Assembly: GCA_937924035.1 (NCBI GenBank)
Contig: CALDTK010000227.1
Location: 1 to 37,075, forward strand
DNA: 37,075 nucleotides
Source of the DNA: an uncultured Saprospiraceae bacterium
GTDB taxonomy: Bacteria > Bacteroidota > Bacteroidia > Chitinophagales > Saprospiraceae
Direction: 5' to 3'
Shown: in pieces, positions 26,843 to 35,204 of the stretch
How the letters are laid out: the number at the start of each line of letters is the position of its first letter
Position numbering within the stretch: the stretch's first letter is position 1
Position numbers and translations under genes: made by a program
The notes under the pieces: generated by a model
What the model saw: only the letters and a program-made list of their open reading frames with translations
What the model was told of the DNA's origin: nothing
Database searches by the model: none

Positions 26843-28363
26843 ATGAGCGATACGACATTGACTGAACAAGAAATTGTACGCCGCGACAACCTCCAGAAAA
26901 TAGAGGAGGCTGGTATCAATCCATTCCCACCGGAAGCTTTTCCTCCTACGCACTTTGCGTCTGAGATTAAAGCAGATTTTACGGAGGAAAAAGCGGAAGC
27001 ATTCAAAGAGGTTCGCCTCACAGGTCGTGTCATGAATAAACGCGTTATGGGAAAAGCTAGCTTCTTGGAGCTGCAAGATTCCTCTGGGCGTATTCAGCTG
27101 TATGTAAGTCGCGATGACATTGCGCCCGGCGAAGACAAAACGCTCTATAACACCGTTGTTAAAAAGCTTCTCGATATCGGCGATTTCGTGGGCGTCGAAG
27201 GGTTTGTCTTTACGACACGTGTAGGTGAAACAACCGTTCACGTAAAGAATTTCAAGTTCCTTGGTAAGTCACTTCGCCCGTTGCCCATCGTAAAGCGCGA
27301 TGAGGACGGGAATGTCTATGATGCATTCACGGATCCAGAATTACGCTACCGGATGAGATACGTTGATCTCACGGTGAACCCACAATTCAGAGAGATTTTC
27401 GTGAAGCGAAACAAGCTTGTTAGGACAATCCAAAGCTTCCTCGATGAACGCGGAATCATGGAGGTAGAAACACCAATTCTGCAGCCTATTCATGGTGGTG
27501 CAGCAGCGCGCCCGTTTGCAACGCATCACAACACACTCGACATGCCGCTCTTTATGCGAATTGCCAATGAGTTGTACCTCAAACGACTAATCGTTGCAGG
27601 CTTCGATGGCGTTTACGAAATTGGAAAGATGTTCCGTAACGAGGGGATGGACCGCACCCATAATCCTGAGTTTACGATGATGGAAATCTATGTAGCCTAC
27701 CAAGACTACAATTGGATGATGGACATGACCGAGACGCTGCTCAGCGAGGTGGCTACTGCGGTTACTGGTAACACAACCGTCAACTATCAAGGAACTGAAA
27801 TCGACTTTGCTGGGCCTTATGCGCGACTCCCAATCTTGGATGCAATCAAGATTCACGGTGGGGTAGATGTCAGCGAAATGGACGAGGAAGGTCTTCGTGT
27901 TGTATGCAAGGAGAAAGGCATTCATCCGGACAAAACATGGGGTTACGGCAAGCTGATCGATGAGCTTTTCGGCGAACTAGCAGAGGCCAAATTGATTCAG
28001 CCGACGTTCGTTACGGATTATCCCGTAGAGATGAGCCCTCTAACCAAAAAGCACCGAACAAAGGAAGGCTTGGTTGAGCGTTTCGAGCTTTTCATCAAGG
28101 GGAAAGAAGTTGCTAATGCATACACAGAGCTCAACGATCCTATCGTTCAACGTGAGCGTTTTGAAGATCAACTCAAGCTTGCTGCTCGTGGCGACGATGA
28201 GGCTATGGTTTTAGATGAAGACTTCCTTCGCGCCTTGGAATACGGTATGCCGCCAACCACAGGTATCGGTATCGGCATCGATCGTCTTACCATGTTAATG
28301 ACTGATCAGGTGAGTATTCAGGAAGTATTGTTCTTCCCTCAGATGCGGAAGGAGGGGGAGTAG
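26843..28363 (+). CDS. lysS: Lysyl-tRNA synthetase, class II
   Basis: Charges tRNA-Lys with lysine in the cytoplasm. The 506-aa ORF has the N-terminal OB-fold anticodon-binding domain (VRLTGRVMNKRVMGKASFLELQDSSGRIQLY, about residues 53-85) and the class II catalytic core: motif 1 around FLDERGIMEVETPILQPIHGGAAARPF, motif 2 around RIANELYLKRLIVAGFDGVYEIGKMFRNEGMDRTHNPEFTMMEIY, and motif 3 GMPPTTGIGIGIDRLTMLMTD near the C-terminus. Length is standard for bacterial LysRS, with no frameshift. Start ATG at 26843 is the only sensible one; no clear ribosome-binding site is present, which is usual in this phylum. Gene stands alone on the plus strand, divergent from the giant T9SS gene and convergent with the lptE-like gene. 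Confidence 0.98.
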   Translation: MSDTTLTEQEIVRRDNLQKIEEAGINPFPPEAFPPTHFASEIKADFTEEKAEAFKEVRLTGRVMNKRVMGKASFLELQDSSGRIQLYVSRDDIAPGEDKTLYNTVVKKLLDIGDFVGVEGFVFTTRVGETTVHVKNFKFLGKSLRPLPIVKRDEDGNVYDAFTDPELRYRMRYVDLTVNPQFREIFVKRNKLVRTIQSFLDERGIMEVETPILQPIHGGAAARPFATHHNTLDMPLFMRIANELYLKRLIVAGFDGVYEIGKMFRNEGMDRTHNPEFTMMEIYVAYQDYNWMMDMTETLLSEVATAVTGNTTVNYQGTEIDFAGPYARLPILDAIKIHGGVDVSEMDEEGLRVVCKEKGIHPDKTWGYGKLIDELFGELAEAKLIQPTFVTDYPVEMSPLTKKHRTKEGLVERFELFIKGKEVANAYTELNDPIVQRERFEDQLKLAARGDDEAMVLDEDFLRALEYGMPPTTGIGIGIDRLTMLMTDQVSIQEVLFFPQMRKEGE

Positions 28364-28394
28364 AGCTGTCGCTCAATTTTGAATAGGAAATTAT

Positions 28395-28487
28395 GAATTT
28401 TGAATGGCGAGATGTCAGTGCATTAAGCATGAATCGTTGTTCTACTCGTAGAAGTACGTCTCGGGGCGCCACGTTCATTCAAAATTC
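28395..28487. repeat. Inverted AT-rich repeat GAATTTTGAATG / CATTCAAAATTC between lysS and the lptE-like gene
   Basis: Perfect 12-bp arms at 28395-28406 and 28476-28487, separated by 69 bp. The right arm is followed by a partial second unit (AAAATTC). The arm spacing is too large for an ordinary terminator. The gap between the two convergent genes is 169 bp. Confidence 0.7.
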
Positions 28488-28532
28488 AAAATTCTGAAAA
28501 ACGGAGTTTTGAAAAATATAAGATTTCAGACT

Positions 28533-29036
28533 TTACCAATTACTAAACGCCATATTGAAAGAGTCCTCTGCAATTCTTTCGAAGATCGCATCCAGTAGTT
28601 CATCCTGAATATCAAGGAGGTTTTGATCGGCATTGAAGACTTCAAAGTCAGTGAACGTGTTGGTATAGCTATTCTTTTCAGTCTTTGAATCTGTATACTC
28701 GACCGCGATGCGAACAGTAAGTCGGTTTAAGTCAGCTTGGTTATTAGCATTAGGAGACTCAGGAGTCACTGAAAAGCCTACAATTGAGCCGACATAGTCA
28801 ACGTCCGGGTCTTCGTCACTAAAAGCGAGTCGCGTATTATTATTGATTTTCTCTTTGAGTCTCTCACTAAATTGCTGACCGATCTCAGCTGGTGCTTCGA
28901 TCGCAGAAACTTCAAATTGCTCTACGTAAAATGTTTGTGTTTCGCTACTAATGCTGATACCGTTGAGCGTATAGCATGAACTAAAAATCAAGGTGAAAGC
29001 AAAAAGTAACGCGATGAAGACAGGCTTAAATGTCAT
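28533..29036 (-). CDS. lptE: LptE-like outer-membrane lipoprotein (LPS assembly)
   Basis: A 167-aa lipoprotein. The N-terminus MTFKPVFIALLFAFTLIFSSCYTLNGISIS is a lipoprotein signal with a lipobox-like FSSC, so Cys21 would be acylated. The body (FYVEQFEVSAIEAPAEIGQQFSERLKEKINNNTRLAF...DVDYVGSIVGFSVTPES) resembles the Bacteroidota LptE/RlpB group, which plugs the LptD barrel and helps insert LPS in the outer leaflet. The position directly after a sigma-54 activator is the arrangement I know for this family in Bacteroidota. The ATG overlaps the last 11 bp of the activator gene, indicating translational coupling. Sequence similarity across LptE proteins is low, so the assignment leans on size, lipobox and neighbourhood. 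Confidence 0.75.
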   Translation of the reverse strand: MTFKPVFIALLFAFTLIFSSCYTLNGISISSETQTFYVEQFEVSAIEAPAEIGQQFSERLKEKINNNTRLAFSDEDPDVDYVGSIVGFSVTPESPNANNQADLNRLTVRIAVEYTDSKTEKNSYTNTFTDFEVFNADQNLLDIQDELLDAIFERIAEDSFNMAFSNW

Positions 29037-30348
29037 ATTGCTTGATCTTTCTGTAAAGAGTACGTTCAGAGATTCCTAAATCTTCAGCTGCTTCTCTTCG
29101 GCGATTATTGTGTTTATCAAGCGCTTTTTTGATCATTGATTTCTCCATGTCTTCCAAAGAAAGAGACTCTTCGACAACCTCTGCAGTACTGTCGTAATGG
29201 AAGTTGTCTGGATTGTCAATCAAGATTGCACCTGAGGATTCAAATGATCCAGCTTGCTTATTTGGGATGGGTGTTGGACTATTCCCAAAGTTGCGTTGCT
29301 GAATGACTGGAGTAGAACTCTCTGCTGCTATAGCGCGTAGCCTAGGCATATCGCTGTCTTCAAGGTGTTCTAATTGCGCTCTACTGACACGAAGGTTGTT
29401 GTTGCTGATCAACTCACTCAGTACGCCCTTGAGTTCATTCAGGTCGCTTTTCATGTCAAATAACAAACGATAGAGGATGTCTCGATCGCCCATTCCTGCT
29501 GTACTTCCTCCTGCATCAGGATCACCACCATTGAACTGGTGCTGTTTTGCCGGAAGGTGACGTTCACGAAGCTTTGGGATGAAATTATAAAGCTTCTCTG
29601 CATCAATGTTCCTTTCGGTGGACATGACGCTCAGCTGTTCGGCCATGTTGCGGAGTTCACGCACATTACCAGGCCATGCATAGTTTTCTATCACCAGTCG
29701 CGCAGAATCGTCTAAACGTACCGGATCAGTTCTATACCGCTCTGAAAAGTCGAGCGCGAATTTGCGGAAAAGTAGGAATATGTCTTGTCGGCGTTCACTC
29801 AAAGACGGTACGCGGATCGGGACAGTATTGAGGCGATAGAATAGGTCTTCCCGAAACTTGTTCTTGCGAACGCGTGAGAGCAAGTCTACGTTGGTTGCCG
29901 CTACGACGCGCACATTTGTTTTACGAGGCTTACTCGAGCCAACACGAAGGAATTCACCCGTCTCTAATACACGTAGTAAGTATGCTTGCGTGTCAAGCGG
30001 CATTTCTCCGATCTCATCTAAGAAAATGGTGCCTCCGTCAACGGTTTCGAAGTACCCTTTACGGTCGTTCATCGCTCCTGTAAAGGCACCTTTATCGTGT
30101 CCGAATAGCTCTGAGTTGATTGTACCTGAAGGAATTGCGCCACAGTTTACGGCAATGATCGGGTTATGCTTTCTGGGCGAGAGCTGATGGATAATCTGGC
30201 TAAAACTCTCTTTTCCGACACCACTTTCTCCTTGTACCAACACCGTAAGGTCTGTCGGTGCCACGCGCATCGCCGTATCGATTGCACGTTCTAGATCTGG
30301 CGAGGTGCCAATGATCCCAAAGCGTTGTTTCACTCCCTGTAACGTCAT
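29026..30348 (-). CDS. Sigma-54-dependent AAA+ transcriptional activator without a receiver domain
   Basis: A 440-aa NtrC-type activator that would remodel sigma-54 RNA polymerase. The AAA+ core begins almost at once: Walker A GESGVGKE (40-47), the sigma-54 contact loop GAFTGA (87-92), Walker B GGTIFLDEIGE (105-115), ATN sensor region, and the R-finger stretch FREDLFYRLNTVPIRVPSL. A poorly conserved linker (about 255-385) precedes a C-terminal Fis-type helix-turn-helix, SLEDMEKSMIKKALDKHNNRRREAAEDLGISERTLYRKIKQYDI. There is no N-terminal receiver, PAS or GAF domain, so its activity must be controlled otherwise. The gene overlaps the lptE-like gene by 11 bp. The ATG lies close behind a -7-like TACTTTTG box. 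Confidence 0.95.
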   Translation of the reverse strand: MTLQGVKQRFGIIGTSPDLERAIDTAMRVAPTDLTVLVQGESGVGKESFSQIIHQLSPRKHNPIIAVNCGAIPSGTINSELFGHDKGAFTGAMNDRKGYFETVDGGTIFLDEIGEMPLDTQAYLLRVLETGEFLRVGSSKPRKTNVRVVAATNVDLLSRVRKNKFREDLFYRLNTVPIRVPSLSERRQDIFLLFRKFALDFSERYRTDPVRLDDSARLVIENYAWPGNVRELRNMAEQLSVMSTERNIDAEKLYNFIPKLRERHLPAKQHQFNGGDPDAGGSTAGMGDRDILYRLLFDMKSDLNELKGVLSELISNNNLRVSRAQLEHLEDSDMPRLRAIAAESSTPVIQQRNFGNSPTPIPNKQAGSFESSGAILIDNPDNFHYDSTAEVVEESLSLEDMEKSMIKKALDKHNNRRREAAEDLGISERTLYRKIKQYDI

Positions 30349-30355
30349 AGGTCAG

Positions 30356-30363
30356 CAAAAGTA
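30356..30363 (-). promoter_or_regulatory. Possible -7 box of the sigma-54 activator / lptE pair
   Basis: TACTTTTG on the minus strand fits TAnnTTTG but no TTG is found 19 nt upstream. If used, transcription would start only a few bases before the ATG at 30348, giving an almost leaderless mRNA. Confidence 0.35.
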
Positions 30364-30508
30364 CAAACTGACAGACTGGCAGGCGGGGGAAAATGAAGGA
30401 AAAGAGAGGTAAATCGGTATGAAAAGTAGACGAGGTTAACGTCAGAAGCAACTATCTGTAATCAAGTTCGAAATGTGCTTAGCTAACTTTCAAGTCAAGT
30501 TCAACTTA

Positions 30509-31075
30509 TTAATGGATAGTGATTTGTGGTATTGGAGAATTAGCGGTGTAGATGAGTGTCATGTCACCATAAGGACCGCAGGTCAACTCAATTTGTATTG
30601 CCTCAGGATCAATTGATAAGTTACACATACCTATTTCTTTAGCATAGTAATCTCTTCTAGGAGTCTGTTCGCGAGCTATTTTAAAAAATTTTTCGCCAAA
30701 AGAACTCGGGCCAACATTGAATTCGTCTATATACGTTGCGCCTATGTTAGAATCATCTAGTAACATACTAATTGAGGTGATTTGCTCAATCACATATGGA
30801 GGTTGGACGTTGTCAATTTGTGGGATACAAATTAGAATTACCGTATCACCTTTAGTCAGCCGTAGAATTCTTTCATAACCGTCTGTTAAGACTCTTAGAA
30901 TGGAAGATTCTTTGATAAGAGCCACTCTACCTGTACACTCATTGATAACGATACTTTTACTCTTTGATTCAGAATTGTATTTCCAAATAGTTAAAGTTTC
31001 TATTTGGTCGCCATACTGTCCAAACACTCCTATTGAGATTAGCGAAGCAATTAAAAGTAGATAAATTCTAAGCAT
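30509..31075 (-). CDS. Secreted protein of unknown function (188 aa)
   Basis: I do not recognise this protein. The track starts at a GTG (31114); the ATG at 31075 begins MLRIYLLLIASLISIGVFGQ, a good signal peptide, so I prefer it. The mature part has strand-like segments (DQIETLTIWKYNSESKSKSIVINECTGRVALIKES, GDTVILICIPQIDN), few cysteines and no visible catalytic motif; it may be a periplasmic or surface beta-rich protein. The gene stands alone on the minus strand between the terminator next to the aldolase gene and the sigma-54 activator. Its DNA looks more AT-rich than the neighbouring housekeeping genes, which could mean transfer or simply weak constraint. Confidence 0.6.
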   Translation of the reverse strand: MLRIYLLLIASLISIGVFGQYGDQIETLTIWKYNSESKSKSIVINECTGRVALIKESSILRVLTDGYERILRLTKGDTVILICIPQIDNVQPPYVIEQITSISMLLDDSNIGATYIDEFNVGPSSFGEKFFKIAREQTPRRDYYAKEIGMCNLSIDPEAIQIELTCGPYGDMTLIYTANSPIPQITIH

Positions 31076-31165
31076 GAAATAAAGGTAGCTATACGAAGCC
31101 TTACAAAATGACACTCGATCTGAAGGTTCGCCGAGATCAAAAAATATTATCTAACCCTCACCACC

Positions 31166-31201
31166 AAAAAAGCCCCAACACATCATGTGCCGGGGCTTTT
31201 T
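31166..31201. terminator. Bidirectional terminator downstream of the aldolase gene
   Basis: AAAAAGCCCC and GGGGCTTTTT frame a 16-nt centre (AACACATCATGTGCCG includes CACAT/ATGTG). A/T runs on both sides allow function in either direction. It ends the aldolase transcript 38 bp after its stop. Confidence 0.88.
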
Positions 31202-31238
31202 ATTGTCCAGTCGATCTCCCGATCGACAGAAAGAAATA

Positions 31239-32330
31239 CTACTTATTCCTTCCAATACAATTCAAATCCTCAAACGCCTGCGTCAATCGCTTAACGAAAG
31301 CAGTTTCTCCTTCACGGAGCCACTTACGAGGATCGTAGAACTTCTTGTTTGGCTTGTCGTCGCCATCTGGATTTCCAATTTGCTGCTGGAGGTAAGCCTT
31401 ATTCTTCGCTTCATACGCACGAACTCCATCCCATGTAGCCCACTGCATATCTGTGTCGATGTTCATCTTCACCGCACCATAGCCAATAGCCTCACGGATT
31501 TCTTCCTGGCTTGATCCCGAACCACCGTGGAATACAAAGTTGATCGGATTGTCCTTCTCTAACTTGTACTTCTCCTTGACGTGCTCTTGCGAGGTCTTCA
31601 AGATTTTTGGTTGTAGCGATACATTACCAGGCTTGTAGACACCATGTACATTACCAAAAGCAGCAGCAATTGTAAAGCGATCACTTACCTCTTTGAGCTT
31701 TTCGTACGCGTAAGCCACCTCATCAGGTTGCGTATAGAGCTTACTAGAGTCAACGTCTGTATTATCAACACCGTCTTCCTCTCCGCCGGTCACACCAAGC
31801 TCGATTTCGAGCGTAATGCCAACTGCATTCATGCGCTTGAAATAAGCAACACAAGTTTCAATGTTTTCTTCGATTGGCTCCTCGCTGAGGTCAATCATGT
31901 GTGAACTAAAGAGCGGGTATCCACGCTGCTCAAAGAACTTCTCGTTGGCTTCAACCATGCCGTCCATCCAAGGAAGGAGCTTCTTCGCACAGTGATCCGT
32001 ATGAAGAATCACCGTTACGCCGTACATCTTCGCTAAGGTGTGTACATGTGTAGCCGCACTAATGGCTCCTACTACAGCCGCTTGCTGCTTATCGTTAGGG
32101 AGAGACTTACCAGCGTAGAAGCTTGCACCTCCGTTAGACAATTGGATGATTACAGGCGACTGGACTGCAGCAGCAGTTTCCATGACTGCGTTGATACTAT
32201 TTGTGCCCACTACATTGACTGCAGGGAGTGCAAAATTGTTATCGTTTGCGTAGTTGAGAAGCTCAGTTACCTCATCTCCAGAAAGTACTCCTGGACGAAA
32301 ACGTGTCTTATTCTTTGTGGCAGTAGCCAT
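31239..32330 (-). CDS. fbaA: Fructose-bisphosphate aldolase, class II (class IIA type)
   Basis: Zinc-dependent aldolase that splits or makes fructose-1,6-bisphosphate in glycolysis and gluconeogenesis. The 363-aa reading from ATG 32330 (MATATKNKTRFRPGVLSGDEV) is preferred; the track's 32354 start is a TTG. Seen: HTDHCAKK (110-117) with the catalytic Asp and a zinc-ligand His, ELGVTGGEEDGVDN, FVFHGGSGSS phosphate-binding segment and GAVKMNIDTDMQWATWDGVRAY, all characteristic of E. coli FbaA-type (class IIA) enzymes; length fits too. It lies 104 bp downstream of trxB on the same strand, and a strong terminator follows it. A -7-like TACTTTCG occurs about 60 bp upstream, without a proper -33 element. 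Confidence 0.97.
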   Translation of the reverse strand: MATATKNKTRFRPGVLSGDEVTELLNYANDNNFALPAVNVVGTNSINAVMETAAAVQSPVIIQLSNGGASFYAGKSLPNDKQQAAVVGAISAATHVHTLAKMYGVTVILHTDHCAKKLLPWMDGMVEANEKFFEQRGYPLFSSHMIDLSEEPIEENIETCVAYFKRMNAVGITLEIELGVTGGEEDGVDNTDVDSSKLYTQPDEVAYAYEKLKEVSDRFTIAAAFGNVHGVYKPGNVSLQPKILKTSQEHVKEKYKLEKDNPINFVFHGGSGSSQEEIREAIGYGAVKMNIDTDMQWATWDGVRAYEAKNKAYLQQQIGNPDGDDKPNKKFYDPRKWLREGETAFVKRLTQAFEDLNCIGRNK

Positions 32331-32408
32331 AGTGTCTAGTTGAAATTTATTCAATACAATCTGGGCATTCAGAGAAATCCCAAATGCGAAAGTAGATGCA
32401 AGTTATCA

Positions 32409-32433
32409 AAACCCTACACCTCCGTAGTTTTTA
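32409..32433 (-). terminator. Weak candidate terminator after trxB
   Basis: CTAC-GGAGGT-GTAG framed by AAAA and GGTTTT on the minus strand directly after the trxB stop. The stem is short with a bulge, so read-through into the aldolase gene is likely if it works at all. Confidence 0.3.
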
Positions 32434-32434
32434 C

Positions 32435-33439
32435 TTAAATGATCTCCTTCGCCGCTAAGTAGCGCTCGGCATCTAGGGCAGCCATGCAGCCAGTACCGGC
32501 AGCGGTAACGGCTTGACGGTAAACTTGATCCGCGGCATCTCCACTAACGAAAACACCTTCAACATTGGTCTTGCTTGTTCCAGGAACAGCTTTCAGATAA
32601 CCGTTGTCATGCATGTCCAAAAAGCCTTTGAAAATATCAGTATTAGGCTTGTGTCCAATTGCGACGAAAAAGCCACTGATGGCGATTTCACTCGTTTCTC
32701 CAGTCTTGTTATTCTTGATGCGAACACCAGTCACTTCTTTCTCACCGAGCACTTCTTCAGTTTCTGTATTCCAGTGAATGATAATATTCGGTGTCTTCTT
32801 CACGCGATCTTGCATGATTTTAGAAGCACGCATTTCGTCGCGGCGCACAAGCATGTGAACTTCAGGACAAAGCTTTGCCAAGTAGCTCGCTTCTTCAGCT
32901 GCAGTATCACCCGCACCAACAACAGCAACGTTTTGGCCTTTAAAAAAGAAGCCGTCACAGACTGCACATGCACTTACACCTACGTTAGCAAGACGTTTCT
33001 CACTCTCGAGACCTAACCACTTAGCCGAGGCACCCGTAGAAACAACTACCGTGTGCGCATGGACCTCATCTCCGCCTGCAGTCCAAACTTTATGTACAGG
33101 ACCCGAAAAGTCCACCTTCTCAACCAAGTCGTAACGAACATCTGTACCGAAGCGCTCCGCTTGTTTTTGAAATTGATCCATCATTGCAGGCCCCATGATT
33201 CCATCAGGATATCCTGGGTAGTTCTCGACATCAGTTGTGATCATTAATTGACCACCAGGTTCTTGCCCTGTATACATGACAGGCTTTAGACCTGCGCGTG
33301 CAGCATATATAGCAGCTGTGTAGCCCGCAGGACCACTACCAATGATGAGCGTTTCAAGCGGCTTGTCATGGCCGTTATTTCCTTTATTGCTGTCTGGAGT
33401 TTGAGCAGCTGTAGCTGCTGCATCGGCAGATTGTCCCAT
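32435..33439 (-). CDS. trxB: Thioredoxin-disulfide reductase
   Basis: NADPH-dependent FAD enzyme that reduces thioredoxin. Start taken at ATG 33439 (334 aa), since the track start at 33445 is TTG. Seen: FAD-binding TLIIGSGPAGYTAAIYAARAGLKP, GGQLMITTDVENYPGYPDGI, the redox-active CAVCDG (Cys158/Cys161), the NADPH-binding VAVVGAGDTAAEEASYLAK, the HMLVRRDEMRAS stretch and the C-terminal GVFVSGDAADQVYRQAVTAAGTGCMAALDAERYL. All are intact. Ahead of the FAD site is a polar, Ala/Gln/Asn-rich extension of about 25 residues (MGQSADAAATAAQTPDSNKGNNGHDK), not usual in the family and without a membrane segment. Divergent from the protease gene with 120 bp between; a -7-like TACTTTCG lies about 20 bp before the ATG. 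Confidence 0.97.
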   Translation of the reverse strand: MGQSADAAATAAQTPDSNKGNNGHDKPLETLIIGSGPAGYTAAIYAARAGLKPVMYTGQEPGGQLMITTDVENYPGYPDGIMGPAMMDQFQKQAERFGTDVRYDLVEKVDFSGPVHKVWTAGGDEVHAHTVVVSTGASAKWLGLESEKRLANVGVSACAVCDGFFFKGQNVAVVGAGDTAAEEASYLAKLCPEVHMLVRRDEMRASKIMQDRVKKTPNIIIHWNTETEEVLGEKEVTGVRIKNNKTGETSEIAISGFFVAIGHKPNTDIFKGFLDMHDNGYLKAVPGTSKTNVEGVFVSGDAADQVYRQAVTAAGTGCMAALDAERYLAAKEII

Positions 33440-33559
33440 ATTCAAATTTGTCCCGCGAAAGTAGTCGATTTAAAGAAGTGTTTTTACCCTCGTCGACGAA
33501 TAGCGTGTGATTGTCTGATTTCTCCAGATTAACCCGTGAATAGCCCATAAGTTAAAGCT

Positions 33560-35197
33560 ATGATGTTCGAAGATTGGAGCAGTGGTTACTTCATTGGTTT
33601 TGCCTTGAGCGCCCTAGCTCTTGGTGTCTGGAATGCCGCAGAAAAGAAATCAATCGTTGCGCGAAATGCCCCTTTTGTCATTTTTGCTGGACTCACACTC
33701 TACATCACGAGTGTGGTTAGCCTGCAAGGAGCACCTGGCGAACGGCTCTTCATTGTTGCACGAGATTTACTGACGCAGGCAGCAATTGCGTACATGATTC
33801 GTATGCTTTCGCAAAAACCGAAAATGCTAGTGCCTGCAGCTGTTGTTGTACTGCTAGGCTATTGGTTTTTTTACCGAGAAGTGCAAGAAGAATCCATACT
33901 TGCACTTTCACCTGATCAAGTGGAGCTTTCAGCCGATCAAGCGAATATTACGTCTTCATTTAAATCAGGCTTAGCTCCAAATGGTGAACTCTTTGTTACT
34001 TTTTACGAAGGTTGGGACGGTAAAGAGGTTCGTGATCAGTTTTCAGCTCTAGGCCTTTCGGTAAAACCTGCATTTTCCGATCTCGATGATGCCTGTGCAA
34101 CTTGTGATCCGAATGTAGTTAGTGAATTGAAGAACACATTGCTCGTTGACATACCTGATGACAAAGAAGCTGAAATTGAGTCTTTCCTATCAGCTTTCGC
34201 CAAAACAGATGTTAGCTACGCTGAGCAAAATGAGATTTTGGAGTTTGAACCCTTGAGGTCTACTCCTTTGACTGGGCAATCAGAATTTTTGATTGAACCA
34301 CCTGCAAAGCCTAGTGATCTCGGGTTGAATGATCCTGAAGTTGTCCGCCAGTGGTCCTTGGTAGCTTGGCCGTATAAAGCTTTCGCCAAAACAAGCGCTA
34401 AACTCTCCAAACGTCTGCAGCCAGCAACGCTTTTTGTGCTTGACAGTGGAGTAGATGCTACCCACCCAGATATCAAAGGCAACTATAAAAGCTATAACGC
34501 AAAGCATGATCGTGATGGACTTGGACATGGTACGCATGTTGCCGGAATTGCTGCTGCTGTAGCCAATAATAAGGAAGGTATTGCCGGATGGTGGCCTCAA
34601 GGTGATCACCCCATTAAGGTGTCTTCTATTCGAGTCATTGGTCCTTTTGGAGCAGCTACTCAACAGGCTGTTGTTCAAGGAATCATTAATGCCGCAAACG
34701 AAGGCGCAGCAGTAATCAACCTTTCCTTAGGTGGGCTGAGTACCGATTCCAAACAGCGCATATACGCCAACGCGGTCAAATACGCGAACGAGCGTGGTAC
34801 GATCGTCGTTGTAGCTGCTGGCAACTCAAGCATGGACGCTCGTCGTTATGCCCCAGCCAATACACCTGGCGTTATAGCTGTGGCTGCACTTGACAATACG
34901 CTTTCCCAAGCTTCCTTTTCAAACTCTGTAGACGGACTAGAAATGGGAGTGTGGGCTCCTGGAAAAGACATTCATAGTCTCGTTCCAAATGCAGGATACA
35001 CTCCTTTTAGTGGAACGAGTATGGCAGCTCCTCAAGTTGCTGGTATCCTCACGTTAGCCAAGTCAATTAGACCAGAACTCACTACTCGAGAAGCTTATCA
35101 GATGCTTAATAATTCGTTACAGCAACAGGTGCAAGGCACGCGTGATGCTCCGGACGTTTTAGACCCAGGCGCCTTTCTCGAAGAAGTCAGTAAGTAG
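33560..35197 (+). CDS. Membrane-anchored subtilisin-like (S8) serine protease
   Basis: A 545-aa protein. Residues 1-105 hold about four hydrophobic segments (YFIGFALSALALGVW, FVIFAGLTLYITSVVSL, a LLTQAAIAYMI stretch, LVPAAVVVLLGYWFFY) instead of a signal peptide. A region of about 180 residues follows with an I9-like fold hint (LVDIPDDKEAEIESFLSAF...VSYAEQNEILEFE), probably a propeptide. The S8 catalytic triad is complete: Asp in FVLDSGVDATHPDI (about 294), His in GHGTHVAGIAAA (about 325) and Ser in FSGTSMAAPQVAG (about 487), with oxyanion Asn in VVAAGNSS. So it should be an active endopeptidase, facing the periplasm if topology follows the four helices. Substrate unknown. Two exact 14-mer motifs, both read AFAKT, and one near copy lie in the part before the protease core. 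Confidence 0.93.
   Translation: MMFEDWSSGYFIGFALSALALGVWNAAEKKSIVARNAPFVIFAGLTLYITSVVSLQGAPGERLFIVARDLLTQAAIAYMIRMLSQKPKMLVPAAVVVLLGYWFFYREVQEESILALSPDQVELSADQANITSSFKSGLAPNGELFVTFYEGWDGKEVRDQFSALGLSVKPAFSDLDDACATCDPNVVSELKNTLLVDIPDDKEAEIESFLSAFAKTDVSYAEQNEILEFEPLRSTPLTGQSEFLIEPPAKPSDLGLNDPEVVRQWSLVAWPYKAFAKTSAKLSKRLQPATLFVLDSGVDATHPDIKGNYKSYNAKHDRDGLGHGTHVAGIAAAVANNKEGIAGWWPQGDHPIKVSSIRVIGPFGAATQQAVVQGIINAANEGAAVINLSLGGLSTDSKQRIYANAVKYANERGTIVVVAAGNSSMDARRYAPANTPGVIAVAALDNTLSQASFSNSVDGLEMGVWAPGKDIHSLVPNAGYTPFSGTSMAAPQVAGILTLAKSIRPELTTREAYQMLNNSLQQQVQGTRDAPDVLDPGAFLEEVSK
34193..34206 (+). repeat. Iterated 14-mer GCTTTCGCCAAAAC, first exact copy in the protease gene
   Basis: Exact copy read as AFAKT (SAFAKTDVSYAEQ) in the presumed propeptide. 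A one-mismatch copy GCTTTCGCAAAAAC occurs at 33805-33818. Confidence 0.8.
34379..34392 (+). repeat. Iterated 14-mer GCTTTCGCCAAAAC, second exact copy in the protease gene
   Basis: Exact copy read as AFAKT (YKAFAKTSAKLSK), 186 bp from the previous copy and just before the catalytic domain. Confidence 0.8.
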
Positions 35198-35204
35198 AGT
35201 GGTG

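Noticed and set aside
26837-27241. 134-aa minus-strand ORF overlapping the lysS start
   Set aside because: Fully antisense to the conserved LysRS N-terminal domain, with no domain of its own.
30691-30701. TTTCGCCAAAA in the hypothetical secreted protein gene as a further copy of the iterated motif
   Set aside because: It matches only the 11-base core and differs at several flanking positions, so it is not counted.
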